28,254 nucleotides of DNA, from the NCBI GenBank assembly GCA_044238735.1, contig JBIICS010000022.1, forward strand, positions 1-28,254. The letters are read 5' to 3'. The notes under the pieces were generated by a model that was given only the letters and a program-made list of their open reading frames with translations, ran no database searches and was not told where the DNA came from. Made by a program: the position numbers and the translations under genes. How positions within the stretch are numbered: the first letter of the stretch is position 1; every line of letters starts with the position of its first letter. Positions 7,811-16,300 of this stretch are shown here, in pieces. Origin of the DNA: JBIICS01 sp044238735. Its GTDB lineage: Bacteria > Bacteroidota > Bacteroidia > UBA4408.

Positions 7811-8962
7811 GTGAAATCATTTATACTGTTTATAATTTGTTTTTGTGCGCACATTGCTATTGCTTCAGTACAGGATACGCTTAAGCTAAAAACACCAAAA
7901 CACTATTTTAAGTCATGCGTTTATTTTAACAGTTACAGAAGAGCGGAATCAATTATTCAGAATCCTATAAACAGGCCTGTTAATTATAGCTTCAGACAAA
8001 TAAACACGGGTTTTTATGTGCCAGTATTTACACATGATTGGTTTAACAACGATTCGCAGGATTATAGTAATTTACATCTTTTGCTCACCGGCAATCTTTT
8101 AATTGCTGCACCACAATTAAGTTATGTGGCTAAAATTTCACCTTTTCATAAGCTCTCATTTGGCATGCGTGCAATTTATAATCAAAAGAATAAAAATGTT
8201 TGGTTCGCAGACCTTACTCCATTTTCTGCTCGCGATCGCAACTCCCGTAACAATGGTCAGTTAAGGATAAGTGGTGTATTGTTGTATTCACGAATTGTTA
8301 ATGAAAACATGAGTTTTAAATTGGGGATTTATAAATCCTATTTATTTGGTAATAACCGTTACTTACCCATAATAGGGTTTAGATTGGGAAGACTCGATTA
8401 TGTTAATTTTCAATTTCAGTTTCCTCGTAGTGCGTCCTTTAATTTTCCGATTTCTAGTAAAATTCAGGCATCACTTTATGTAAAGAGTATAGGAGGCCAA
8501 TACACTTATCGTAAAAACAACTACAACGATTCTGTTAATACTGCACCGCCCACCATGGTTTTTAGCCGGTTTGAGGCTTTAAGCGGAGCGTTAGTTAATT
8601 TTAATATTAATCAGGATTTCGCATTTTTTTTAAGTAGTGGTTTTTCGAGTCGTGCAGTAATTGGTTTTGGACAACCCCGCCGCGATTATGAATCTAACGG
8701 CCGGCCTTTTAGAGCTTTTAAGCTTGCTCCGGCTCTCTTTGTAAATGCAGGTTTCTCTTGTACTTTTGGAAAAGCCAGGAAATCATATAATAATGTAGGC
8801 ATCTATGAATCGAACGATTTAAATAAGTCTTTTGATCCGGGCGACAATAACATGGGACCAAACAATAGTCAGATACCAGGAAAGGCTAAGGTTTCTAAGG
8901 CCTCAAATAATTTAGGATACGAAGACGTTAAGGATTTTATTAAGGCAGATGATCTATATTAG
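7811..8962 (+). CDS. predicted outer-membrane beta-barrel protein (383 aa)
   Basis: It starts at GTG 7811, 7 nt after the previous stop; no ATG fits. The first 18 residues (MKSFILFIICFCAHIAIA) are a signal peptide. The body shows alternating polar/aromatic strands throughout, such as LRISGVLLYSRIV, VNFQFQFPRSASFNFPI and FAFFLSSGFSSRAVIG, as expected of a transmembrane barrel of about 12-14 strands. It resembles DUF6268-type outer-membrane proteins. The last 65 or so residues are a polar, Asn/Ser-rich tail that looks disordered. As the last gene of the ECF operon it may be part of the envelope response, but no substrate or partner can be inferred. Confidence 0.7.
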   Translation: MKSFILFIICFCAHIAIASVQDTLKLKTPKHYFKSCVYFNSYRRAESIIQNPINRPVNYSFRQINTGFYVPVFTHDWFNNDSQDYSNLHLLLTGNLLIAAPQLSYVAKISPFHKLSFGMRAIYNQKNKNVWFADLTPFSARDRNSRNNGQLRISGVLLYSRIVNENMSFKLGIYKSYLFGNNRYLPIIGFRLGRLDYVNFQFQFPRSASFNFPISSKIQASLYVKSIGGQYTYRKNNYNDSVNTAPPTMVFSRFEALSGALVNFNINQDFAFFLSSGFSSRAVIGFGQPRRDYESNGRPFRAFKLAPALFVNAGFSCTFGKARKSYNNVGIYESNDLNKSFDPGDNNMGPNNSQIPGKAKVSKASNNLGYEDVKDFIKADDLY

Positions 8963-9321
8963 TTTTTTTACCTGAATTTTAATCGGTTAACAAGGTTTAT
9001 AGAGTGGTATGTGTTTAATATGTCTTGAACAGATGAAGCGTTTTTAAAAGTATTTAAGAGTTCAAAATAGGTTTAGTTAAAGAAAAAAATTCCACTTAGA
9101 GATACAGATTAGAAATCAGAGGAGGGTTTATTTCCTTAATATATAGAATAAATTAAGGATGAATTTATTTTAGATTAGCATCATCAACAATGGTAATAAA
9201 GAATAAATCAAGATAGATAGTTCCACTATTTAAATATCCTTTGCACGATTTAAGAAGTTAATAGATATGAGATTAAAATGACCAAGCGTTAGAAAAATGG
9301 GTCATTTGTTTTTAATATAAA
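8963..9321. other. 359-bp non-coding convergent intergenic region
   Basis: This AT-rich gap lies between the converging outer-membrane protein gene and mreD. I see no credible open reading frame, TAnnTTTG promoter box or RNA gene. It holds an 8-bp hairpin (arms 9133-9140 and 9152-9159, 11-nt loop) with no T-tract, and a separate bidirectional terminator near 9276-9313. Confidence 0.6.
9276..9313. terminator. bidirectional terminator between convergent genes
   Basis: Arms AAATGACC (9276-9283) and GGTCATTT (9300-9307) form a perfect 8-bp stem around a 16-nt loop. On the plus strand it is followed by GTTTTT; on the minus strand the A-rich foot gives TTTTAAT. It sits 9 nt past the mreD stop, so it closes the purH-mreBCD transcript and can also stop read-through from the plus-strand operon. 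Confidence 0.6.
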
Positions 9322-9834
9322 TTATCTTTCGTTTCGGTATAAAACTAATTGAGAAACAAAAATAACAAGCAGAGTAAAAAAAGAGCTAATAATTGTTTTG
9401 CCAATTATAAATCCAATTTCGTTGAAGCGAAATATTTCCAACGTAAAAAGTAGTATGTGATGGGATAAAACTAAAATGCTGGAGTAATAAGCAAACCAAG
9501 TGGTACCTAATGAATAAAGTGTTGGCTTCATTCCAAACTCATAACCTTCGCGTGGTGCAAATAATTTAAGAATGTAACTTCTTACATAGGCCATGGCTGT
9601 TGTAGCTGCCGCGTGAAGCCCAGCAGTATCGGAGAAGAAATCGACGGTTATACCACAAACAAATCCCAGGGTTATAACTAACCAAGTAGGGGTTTCAATC
9701 GGCAACATCAGTATAAACATCACATATAAAAACGGATTGATATAGCCACTAAACTGAATGTTGTTTAGCAACAATACCTGAAGTAATATTAAGGCTATAA
9801 ACCTTAGTGTGTTATTGATCAGTTCATTTATCAT
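9322..9834 (-). CDS. mreD: rod shape-determining protein MreD (170 aa)
   Basis: An integral inner-membrane protein of the elongasome that links MreC and MreB to the cell-wall synthases. Hydrophobic segments dominate the sequence, about five membrane helices, with the MreD-like opening LINNTLRFIALILLQVLLLNN and a conserved-looking GFVCGITVDFFSDTAGLHA stretch in the middle. Its start overlaps the end of mreC by 11 nt, typical of this gene pair. The gene identity rests on position after mreBC, length and topology, since MreD diverges strongly. The penicillin-binding protein 2 and rodA genes that often follow are absent; a terminator follows instead. Confidence 0.88.
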   Translation of the reverse strand: MINELINNTLRFIALILLQVLLLNNIQFSGYINPFLYVMFILMLPIETPTWLVITLGFVCGITVDFFSDTAGLHAAATTAMAYVRSYILKLFAPREGYEFGMKPTLYSLGTTWFAYYSSILVLSHHILLFTLEIFRFNEIGFIIGKTIISSFFTLLVIFVSQLVLYRNER

Positions 9835-10663
9835 CCTGTTTCTGCGATCTCATTTCTAATGTATCTTGTTCGGTTTTAAGTAAATTTTCAATTACGTATA
9901 CATTAGTAAGGTTTTTATAATTGGTAGCTATCTTAACGCTAATTTTATAAAAGTTATCAGAGGCTTGCTTTGAAAATTCATCTACAGTCCCTATTACGAG
10001 TCCCTGAGGAAAAATACTGGAATAATAACTGGTAATAACCGTATCTCCTTTTTTAAGAACAGCATGCTTAGGAATATCTCCAAGTTGGGCGAAACGATAA
10101 TCGCCTCCATCCCATGTTAAAGAACCAAAGTAATCATTGTTTTTGAGTTGCGCGCTAATACGGCAATCTTTGTGCAATATACTCATCACGGAGGCAAAAT
10201 GAGGAGAAACATCTTTAACAATGCCTACCACCCCTTGCACAGATACCACGGCCATTTCATTCTTTACTCCCAACAAACCCCCTTTATCCAGAGTAAGATA
10301 ATTGTTTCTGCGGTTTACACTATTGTTAACCACTTTAGCACTAAACCATTTGTATTTTTGTTTGTATACGGTGTCTTCAACCGGCACACTCACTTTTTTG
10401 ATAATGGCATAAGATTGGGGCGCAAATGTATGTAGCCAAGCATTTTCGTTAGAAAGCTTCAGATTTTCTTCCTTTAAACTAACGTATTCCTTAATATTAC
10501 TGTAAGAGGTGTAGACCTGTCCGGATAAATAGTTCGAAGAATTTACAAGTGCAGCTTTCTGATAATAACTATGTCTGAATAATAAAGTAATGCTTATGCC
10601 CTCTAAAAACAGAAAGAGTAAAAAGAGGTGGTGTCTTACTAAGTAATCAATTATGTTTTTCAT
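9824..10663 (-). CDS. mreC: rod shape-determining protein MreC (279 aa)
   Basis: A bitopic periplasmic scaffold protein of the cell-elongation machinery. It has a short cytoplasmic N-terminus, one membrane helix (about 11-30), a coiled-coil stretch (about 55-78, EYVSLKEENLKLSNENAW) and a C-terminal double beta-barrel domain from about 107. That domain contains the typical LTLDKGGLLGVKNEMAV and GVVGIVKDVSPHFASVM segments and later GDTVITSYYSSIFPQGLVIG. Length is normal. It lies 62 nt downstream of mreB and overlaps mreD by 11 nt, so the three are cotranscribed. Confidence 0.94.
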   Translation of the reverse strand: MKNIIDYLVRHHLFLLFLFLEGISITLLFRHSYYQKAALVNSSNYLSGQVYTSYSNIKEYVSLKEENLKLSNENAWLHTFAPQSYAIIKKVSVPVEDTVYKQKYKWFSAKVVNNSVNRRNNYLTLDKGGLLGVKNEMAVVSVQGVVGIVKDVSPHFASVMSILHKDCRISAQLKNNDYFGSLTWDGGDYRFAQLGDIPKHAVLKKGDTVITSYYSSIFPQGLVIGTVDEFSKQASDNFYKISVKIATNYKNLTNVYVIENLLKTEQDTLEMRSQKQDDK

Positions 10664-10725
10664 CCGGCATTATAAATGATTTTTAATTACAGATAAATAA
10701 AACATAAGATGGAGTGAGAAAACAA

Positions 10726-11748
10726 TTAACGTATTAAGAACGGAAATTTACCAATATTCTTTAGCGCTATACCAGTACCTCTTGCAACAGCGCGCAGAGG
10801 ATCGTCGGCTACGTGCACCGGTAATTTAGTTTTCATGCTCAAGCGTTTATCTAATCCGCGTAATAATGAACCACCACCTGCAAGATAAATACCGGTCTTG
10901 TAAATATCGGCAGATAGCTCAGGTGGAGCCATTTCAAGAGCACTTAAAACTGCCTCTTCAATTTTGGCAATAGATTTGTCGAGGGCATGTGCAATTTCAA
11001 CGTATGAAACGCTAATCTCTTTTGGAATACCAGTCATTAAGTCGCGGCCGTGAACAGCAAAATCGGGTGGAGGGTTATCCAGTTCGGTTAGAGCTGCTCC
11101 CACTTCAATTTTAACGCGCTCAGCAGAACGTTCACCGATATGGATGTTATGTTGGCGGCGCATATATTCTTCTATGCTGGCCGTAAATTCATCACCTGCA
11201 ATACGAATGGATCTTTCGCAAACAATACCACCTAAGGCAATAATGGCAATTTCGGAAGTACCACCCCCAATATCCACAATCATATTTCCCATGGGTTCCA
11301 AAACATCAATTCCAATACCGATAGCAGCAGCCATGGGTTCGTGAATCATGTATACTTCTTTTGCGCCAGCATGTTCAGCACTATCTCGAACTGCACGTTT
11401 TTCAACCTCGGTAATACCGGACGGTATACAAATAACCATACGTAAAGAGGGATTAAAAAATTTACGATTAGGATTAATCATCTTAATCATTTCTTTAATC
11501 ATGCTTTCGGCTGCCTCGAAATCGGCAATTACACCATCGCGAAGTGGGCGAATGGTTTTAATATTTTCATGAGTTTTACCGTGCATTTGCATAGCCATTT
11601 TACCAACAGCCATTGTTTTGCGCGTAGTGCGGTCGACCGCAATTATGGAGGGCTCGTCAACCACAACTTTGTCGTTATGAATAATAACGGTATTTGCGGT
11701 TCCTAAATCTATCGCAATTTCCTGGGTTAAAAAATCAAAAAATCCCAT
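10726..11748 (-). CDS. mreB: actin-like cell-shape protein MreB (340 aa)
   Basis: An actin-fold ATPase that polymerises under the inner membrane and directs lateral wall synthesis. The ATP-binding blocks are visible: phosphate-1 IDLGTANTVI near residue 14, phosphate-2 IVDIGGGTSEIA near 158-169, and the adenosine block YLAGGGSLLRGL near 290. The amphipathic start MGFFDFLTQEIA fits membrane association. It begins 26 nt after the purH stop and heads the mreBCD group. Confidence 0.97.
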   Translation of the reverse strand: MGFFDFLTQEIAIDLGTANTVIIHNDKVVVDEPSIIAVDRTTRKTMAVGKMAMQMHGKTHENIKTIRPLRDGVIADFEAAESMIKEMIKMINPNRKFFNPSLRMVICIPSGITEVEKRAVRDSAEHAGAKEVYMIHEPMAAAIGIGIDVLEPMGNMIVDIGGGTSEIAIIALGGIVCERSIRIAGDEFTASIEEYMRRQHNIHIGERSAERVKIEVGAALTELDNPPPDFAVHGRDLMTGIPKEISVSYVEIAHALDKSIAKIEEAVLSALEMAPPELSADIYKTGIYLAGGGSLLRGLDKRLSMKTKLPVHVADDPLRAVARGTGIALKNIGKFPFLIR

Positions 11749-11774
11749 ATTTATTTTAATGTCTTTTAAAAGTA

Positions 11775-13292
11775 TTAATGTTTAAAATGTCGCGTTCCGG
11801 TAAAAACCATCGCCATATTATTTTTATTGCAATATTCAATGGAGTCTTTATCTTTTATTGATCCGCCTGGCTGAATCACTGTATCAATACCTTCATTGTG
11901 GGCGATCTCTACACAGTCAGCAAACGGGAAAAAGGCATCAGAAGCCATTACGGCGCCTTTTAAATCGAAATTAAACGATTTGGCTTTAGTAATAGCTTGG
12001 CGAAGCGCATCTACACGAGATGTTTGTCCGGTACCGCTTGCTAAAAGTTGTTTTCCTTTTGCGATAACAATAGTGTTGCTTTTGGTATGCTTTACCAGTT
12101 TATTGGCAAACAATAAATCGTCTATTTCTATAGAAGATACTTTCTTTTCTGTAACCGGATTAAGGTCTGATAATAATTCGGTTTTTAGGTCTTTATCTTG
12201 TTCAATTACACCGTTTAGCAATGTTCTAAAAGATTTGGCAGGGAGTTCAACTTTTTTCTGAACTAAGATTATACGGTTGGGTTTTGATTTTAAAATCTCG
12301 AGTGCTTTATAATCATATGATGGTGCAATGACTACCTCAAAGAAAAGTTTGTTCATTTCTTCGGCAGTTGCTCTATCAATTTTGGCATTAGTAATCAAGA
12401 TGCCTCCAAATGCCGAAACCGGGTCTCCGGCAAGTGCATCTTTCCAGGCGTCTAAAACAGTGCTTCTGGAAGCCACTCCACACGCATTATTGTGCTTTAA
12501 AATGGCAAATGTAATATCACTAAATTCGCTAATTAGGTTAACGGCGGCGTCTACGTCCAAAAGGTTATTGTAAGAAAGCTCTTTCCCATTTAACTTATCA
12601 AACATTTCGTTTAAGTTACCATAGAAAACTCCTTTTTGGTGTGGATTTTCGCCATAACGCAACGTACTGCCTGTAAGTATACTTTGCTTAAACACCTCAA
12701 CACTATTGTTGTTATTGAAGTAATGAAAAATAGCCGAATCGTAATGCGAGGTAATATTAAATGCTTCTAAGGCAAATTGCTTGCGATCATTTAAATCAGT
12801 AAAACCTTGTTTCTCGTTTAACAGATCAAGCAAGTTTAGATACTGATTGCGATTGGATACAATTACCACATCTTTAAAGTTTTTTGCACCGGCACGTATT
12901 AGAGAAATACCTCCTATATCTATCTTTTCGATGATATCTTGCTCCGATGCGCCAGATTTTACAGTTTCCTCAAATGGATAAAGATCTACAATCACTAAAT
13001 CAATTTCCGGAATCTCGAATTCTTCCAGTTGAGCAACATCACTCTGAAGCTCTCTTCTGCTTAAAATACCCCCAAAAATTTTGGGGTGAAGGGTTTTCAC
13101 TCTGCCGCCTAAGATAGAGGGATAAGAGGTTAAATCTTCAACGGGAGTAACATTAATCTTTAAATCTTCAATAAATTTTTGTGTTCCACCTGTAGAAAAA
13201 ATATTTACACCAAGCGCGTTTAATTTTTTTACAACGGGCTCTAAATTGTCTTTGTAAAATACCGAAATAAGGGCGTTTTTAATCTTCTTCAA
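11775..13292 (-). CDS. purH: bifunctional AICAR formyltransferase / IMP cyclohydrolase (505 aa)
   Basis: It catalyses the last two steps of de novo IMP synthesis: formylation of AICAR with 10-formyl-THF, then ring closure. The N-terminal cyclohydrolase domain shows ALISVFYK at 7-14, STGGT at 33-37 and GGRVKTLHPKIFGGI from 62. The C-terminal transformylase domain has LRYGENPHQ at 211-219 and the catalytic Lys-His pair in KHNNACG (266-272), plus a late PGGSIKD. The start is TTG at 13292: an in-frame stop lies about 16 codons upstream with no ATG or GTG between, and the N-terminus then aligns with the family. It heads the purH-mreB-mreC-mreD operon, an arrangement seen in Bacteroidota. Confidence 0.95.
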   Translation of the reverse strand: MKKIKNALISVFYKDNLEPVVKKLNALGVNIFSTGGTQKFIEDLKINVTPVEDLTSYPSILGGRVKTLHPKIFGGILSRRELQSDVAQLEEFEIPEIDLVIVDLYPFEETVKSGASEQDIIEKIDIGGISLIRAGAKNFKDVVIVSNRNQYLNLLDLLNEKQGFTDLNDRKQFALEAFNITSHYDSAIFHYFNNNNSVEVFKQSILTGSTLRYGENPHQKGVFYGNLNEMFDKLNGKELSYNNLLDVDAAVNLISEFSDITFAILKHNNACGVASRSTVLDAWKDALAGDPVSAFGGILITNAKIDRATAEEMNKLFFEVVIAPSYDYKALEILKSKPNRIILVQKKVELPAKSFRTLLNGVIEQDKDLKTELLSDLNPVTEKKVSSIEIDDLLFANKLVKHTKSNTIVIAKGKQLLASGTGQTSRVDALRQAITKAKSFNFDLKGAVMASDAFFPFADCVEIAHNEGIDTVIQPGGSIKDKDSIEYCNKNNMAMVFTGTRHFKH

Positions 13293-13309
13293 ACTTAAAA
13301 TGTGCTTAT

Positions 13310-13317
13310 CAAATTTA
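13310..13317 (-). promoter_or_regulatory. -7 box (TAAATTTG on minus strand) of the purH-mreBCD operon
   Basis: The plus strand CAAATTTA is a perfect TAnnTTTG box on the minus strand. It lies 17 nt before the TTG start of purH, implying a very short leader of roughly 12 nt. No good TTG is found at 17-23 nt upstream, so the -33 half is weak. It sits just downstream of the terminator at 13333-13366. Confidence 0.45.
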
Positions 13318-13332
13318 TATGCAATTTTAAGT

Positions 13333-13366
13333 AAAAATCAGCGGTTTAACGGGGCTTAAAACCGCT
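13333..13366 (-). terminator. rho-independent terminator after the BNR protein gene
   Basis: Arms 13359-13366 and 13340-13347 (AGCGGTTT with AAACCGCT) make an 8-bp stem. On the minus strand it is followed by GA and TTTTT (13337-13333). It is about 55 nt past the stop of the 13421-14689 gene and separates that unit from purH. Confidence 0.65.
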
Positions 13367-13420
13367 TTGTTGATAAAAGCGAGTCTTTGTTGAAAACCTT
13401 TAAAATCAGTGAGATCCGAC

Positions 13421-14689
13421 TTATTTTTCTGTCCATTTATCGGCACTAAGCTTAATAAAATAAAGCTCATTTTTTTCGGTAATTCCTTTTATTACCGGCA
13501 CCATAATTTTGTTGTTTAATACTGCAATTTGATTCATATCTCCTAAGTATTGCTCCCTCTCGGCAATAAACTCGGGCTCTGCAATGGTATAGGCGTTAAA
13601 CTTGTTTCCTCCGTTTTGAGATTGCGCAACTACCAGATGTGTTTTTTTATCTATTTCAGTTTGATAATAGCTTACATATATTGTCCCGTTTGAGGGGTCA
13701 ACATCGGCCCAAACGTGGTATTGATAAGTATTAAAAGGAATGGCTGTTACACGTTTAGCCTTAATCCAGGTTTTTCCACTATCCGAACTCATGCTCATGT
13801 ATGCATTTGAGATATTGTCTTTGATGCGTTGATCGGCCCAAAAAACATATAAATTACCTGCTGTTTTTTTATTGTCTGATCTGTCGGCTACTATAATCGG
13901 TAAACCATTGGGCATTTTTATTCCCGGCACATTATAATCCCATCCTCCGGGCTGATCGGAAATCGCTATTTCCTTTTTAAGCCAGGTTTTGCCACCATCC
14001 ATGCTTTTGTTAAAATATACCCGCTCATTATTTCCCCAAGTCACATATAAATCGCCTTTGTTATTGAAGGTAATGGTTCCTCCCTGAACAGATTTATCCA
14101 TATCCGAGCAATCTCCTGCTATCTTATTTAGGCGAACAGGGTTTGTCCATGATTCACCGTAGTCTCCCGATTTTATAAAATAAAGTCGAGTACTATCCTT
14201 GGGGTTCTTGCTTCCGTATGCATCAAATACCACATAGGTGAGGTAAATTTCTTTGGTAATTGGATTATAACAGGCTATAGGGCGCTCGTTACAGGCAATA
14301 TTGGTTGAGGTATATGCCACAACATTTACAACCTTAAAACTGGTATCTGTAATTAACTTTCTCTGACAAACAATTCGATCAGAAGAGTTACCCTTTGATT
14401 TCCCTGACAAATGAAAGTAATAGGCCGATCCTTTTTCATCAAAAAAAACGGAAGGGTCGCTCCACATTCCATATTCATCGTCTAAAAAGAATTTTTTAAA
14501 TGATTTTCCACCATCTGCACTTAAAAATACTTGTCCGATGGCACTCCCAACTATAATTTGTTTTTGATTTTTGGGATTAATCGCTACGGCCGGCTCATTG
14601 GGTGATTCTATATTGCTTAGAAGTAAGGGCTGTGAAAAAGCCATTCTAAAGATTAAAAAAAAGAATAAGGTGGACTTAATTTGATTCAT
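13421..14689 (-). CDS. exported BNR/Asp-box beta-propeller protein (sialidase-like fold, 422 aa)
   Basis: Residues 1-19 form a signal peptide ending AFSQ. Asp-box motifs (S-x-D-x-G-x-T/S-W/F) recur along the chain: SADGGKSF near 57, SGDYGESW, SMDGGKTW, SSDSGKTW, and a degenerate SQNGGNKF. About five or six propeller blades are expected. This is the architecture often auto-named exo-alpha-sialidase. The N-terminal FRIP motif and a clear arginine triad of true sialidases are not evident, so glycoside-hydrolase activity should not be assumed; it may be a binding protein. It lies 151 nt downstream of the GT39 gene, with its own terminator after it. A near-consensus box (TATCTTTA, 14697-14704) sits just upstream. 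Confidence 0.75.
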   Translation of the reverse strand: MNQIKSTLFFFLIFRMAFSQPLLLSNIESPNEPAVAINPKNQKQIIVGSAIGQVFLSADGGKSFKKFFLDDEYGMWSDPSVFFDEKGSAYYFHLSGKSKGNSSDRIVCQRKLITDTSFKVVNVVAYTSTNIACNERPIACYNPITKEIYLTYVVFDAYGSKNPKDSTRLYFIKSGDYGESWTNPVRLNKIAGDCSDMDKSVQGGTITFNNKGDLYVTWGNNERVYFNKSMDGGKTWLKKEIAISDQPGGWDYNVPGIKMPNGLPIIVADRSDNKKTAGNLYVFWADQRIKDNISNAYMSMSSDSGKTWIKAKRVTAIPFNTYQYHVWADVDPSNGTIYVSYYQTEIDKKTHLVVAQSQNGGNKFNAYTIAEPEFIAEREQYLGDMNQIAVLNNKIMVPVIKGITEKNELYFIKLSADKWTEK

Positions 14690-14840
14690 AGTACTCTAAA
14701 GATAGGGATTAAAATTTTTTGGTAAAACGAAAACACAGGAAATATAAATTTAAAGAAGAAGATTTTTTAACCTCAAATCAATGGATCTAATTTTTCTTCT
14801 AAATATTTTTAATTCTGATTTTGTTTCTTTAATAACACGC

Positions 14841-16265
14841 TTATTCGTTTCTAAAATTACTGTAAATGATTTTATAGCCTTGTGATTGTAATTTAGCTAC
14901 GGTTAATGAATCGGGTAAAAAATTATAAGCGCATGCGTTGCTGTAAAGTAAAATAACGGGATGCGCATAGGGCATGCAATTTAGAACCACATTCTTCTTA
15001 TTGGTATCTAATTTTAAGGCTAATTGTTTGTGATAGTTAAAGTTTCTTTCTGCTTCCGGAAAATACTTCTCTTTTGGAATAGCAAGAAGGTTGCTGGTTC
15101 TGGATAGCTGAAACGATATTGCAATAAACAGAATACTGATGCTGAAAATAGCAAAGCGATTAATTGGAAAATACCTTTCCATCTTGATAATAACGAGCGA
15201 AAATAGGTATCCAATTACGCTTAGATAAAGCGGAAAAAGGATAAGGGTAAAGTTATCCATTTTGGTTTTAACAAATCCAAAAAAAAGATGGGTTACCATT
15301 AAGACCACTATTAAATTAAGTTTTAAAAGCTTGTCCTTTATAAGATAAAGACCGATACAAATCAGGGCTAACATTAACATCCAGTTATAGCCGGTAAACA
15401 ACCCAATCATTCTTAAATGATGAAAAGAGTCTCCTTCGTGGCCTTCAACTACTTCGCCCACATGCCTTGCATTGTGTTGCATAATGGTGATAAATAACTG
15501 CTTGTAGTTGAAGAAACAATAGAGCTGCCAGGGTACAAATATTAGCGCGGTAACCGTTATACTTATAAGTAACAGTTTTAATTTCTTTACCAGGGTTATC
15601 TCTTTAAAATACAGAACGAAGAGCCAAACAAATCCCAAGGGCAATAGTCCAACCAGCCACTTGGTTAATACAGCAAGCCCGCACATTAAAGAAGTAAACA
15701 GAAGGTACTTCATTTGCCTGGTATTTACATAAACATAGCCCAGATAAAAGGCCCAGCATATTATACTTACAAAGAATACATCATTATGATCTGTTGGGGT
15801 AGATCCATTATGCATATTGTTAAAATAGGGGTTAAATACAAACAGGGTAACCGTTATAATTCCACTTAGTTTGTTTAATGCTTTAGCGCCTATCCTAAAA
15901 AGAGGATAAATAAGCGATGAACTAATCAGTATGGAGGGGATTCTTAATGCTATGATATTAATTCCAAAAAGTTTGTATGATAAAGCGATGCACCATAGAA
16001 AAAAAGGCTGTTTGTGAATCCAGGTGGTATAATAGGTCCAGTTATCGGGATGGGTATAAACCGGGCTATCTAAAAATAGTTTCGGGTGAAAGGGGTCTTG
16101 CATCATGTTTTTAGCTACCACTGCATGATATTGTTCATCCCACAATCCAGGGTAGGGTAGAGCAAGGGCGTATGAAAGTTTTATCAGTACCGAAGCTACA
16201 AATGCCAAAAACAGCCAATAGTTGGACTTAGTGTTAAAGAGAAAACCACCAAGTGTATAAACCAC
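14841..16265 (-). CDS. GT39/ArnT-like membrane glycosyltransferase (474 aa)
   Basis: A multi-pass membrane enzyme of the dolichyl/undecaprenyl-phosphate-sugar dependent (GT-C, PMT_2) type. The first extracytoplasmic loop has the catalytic acidic pair Asp43-Glu44 in GLWDEQYHAVVAKNM, followed by the WIHKQPFFLW motif at 82-91. Both are characteristic of the family. About 10-11 hydrophobic helices fill residues 17-380, with a soluble C-terminal domain. The start is GTG 16265, as no ATG is in frame up to the end of the upstream gene. It follows the polysaccharide deacetylase gene by 35 nt and is probably cotranscribed. It likely transfers a lipid-linked sugar onto protein, lipid or glycan outside the membrane; the acceptor is unknown. 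Confidence 0.83.
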   Translation of the reverse strand: MVYTLGGFLFNTKSNYWLFLAFVASVLIKLSYALALPYPGLWDEQYHAVVAKNMMQDPFHPKLFLDSPVYTHPDNWTYYTTWIHKQPFFLWCIALSYKLFGINIIALRIPSILISSSLIYPLFRIGAKALNKLSGIITVTLFVFNPYFNNMHNGSTPTDHNDVFFVSIICWAFYLGYVYVNTRQMKYLLFTSLMCGLAVLTKWLVGLLPLGFVWLFVLYFKEITLVKKLKLLLISITVTALIFVPWQLYCFFNYKQLFITIMQHNARHVGEVVEGHEGDSFHHLRMIGLFTGYNWMLMLALICIGLYLIKDKLLKLNLIVVLMVTHLFFGFVKTKMDNFTLILFPLYLSVIGYLFSLVIIKMERYFPINRFAIFSISILFIAISFQLSRTSNLLAIPKEKYFPEAERNFNYHKQLALKLDTNKKNVVLNCMPYAHPVILLYSNACAYNFLPDSLTVAKLQSQGYKIIYSNFRNE

Positions 16266-16300
16266 CAGAGAGGATATAAAAAATATTTCTACTAAATTAT

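Noticed and set aside
9133..9159. 8-bp inverted repeat in the convergent intergenic region as a small RNA or attachment site
   Set aside because: It is AT-rich with no promoter box, T-tract or tRNA/integrase context, and is likely to occur by chance in such sequence.
13421..14689. Calling the BNR protein a true sialidase
   Set aside because: Only Asp-box propeller motifs are visible; no N-terminal FRIP motif or clear arginine triad was found, so catalytic function is unsupported.
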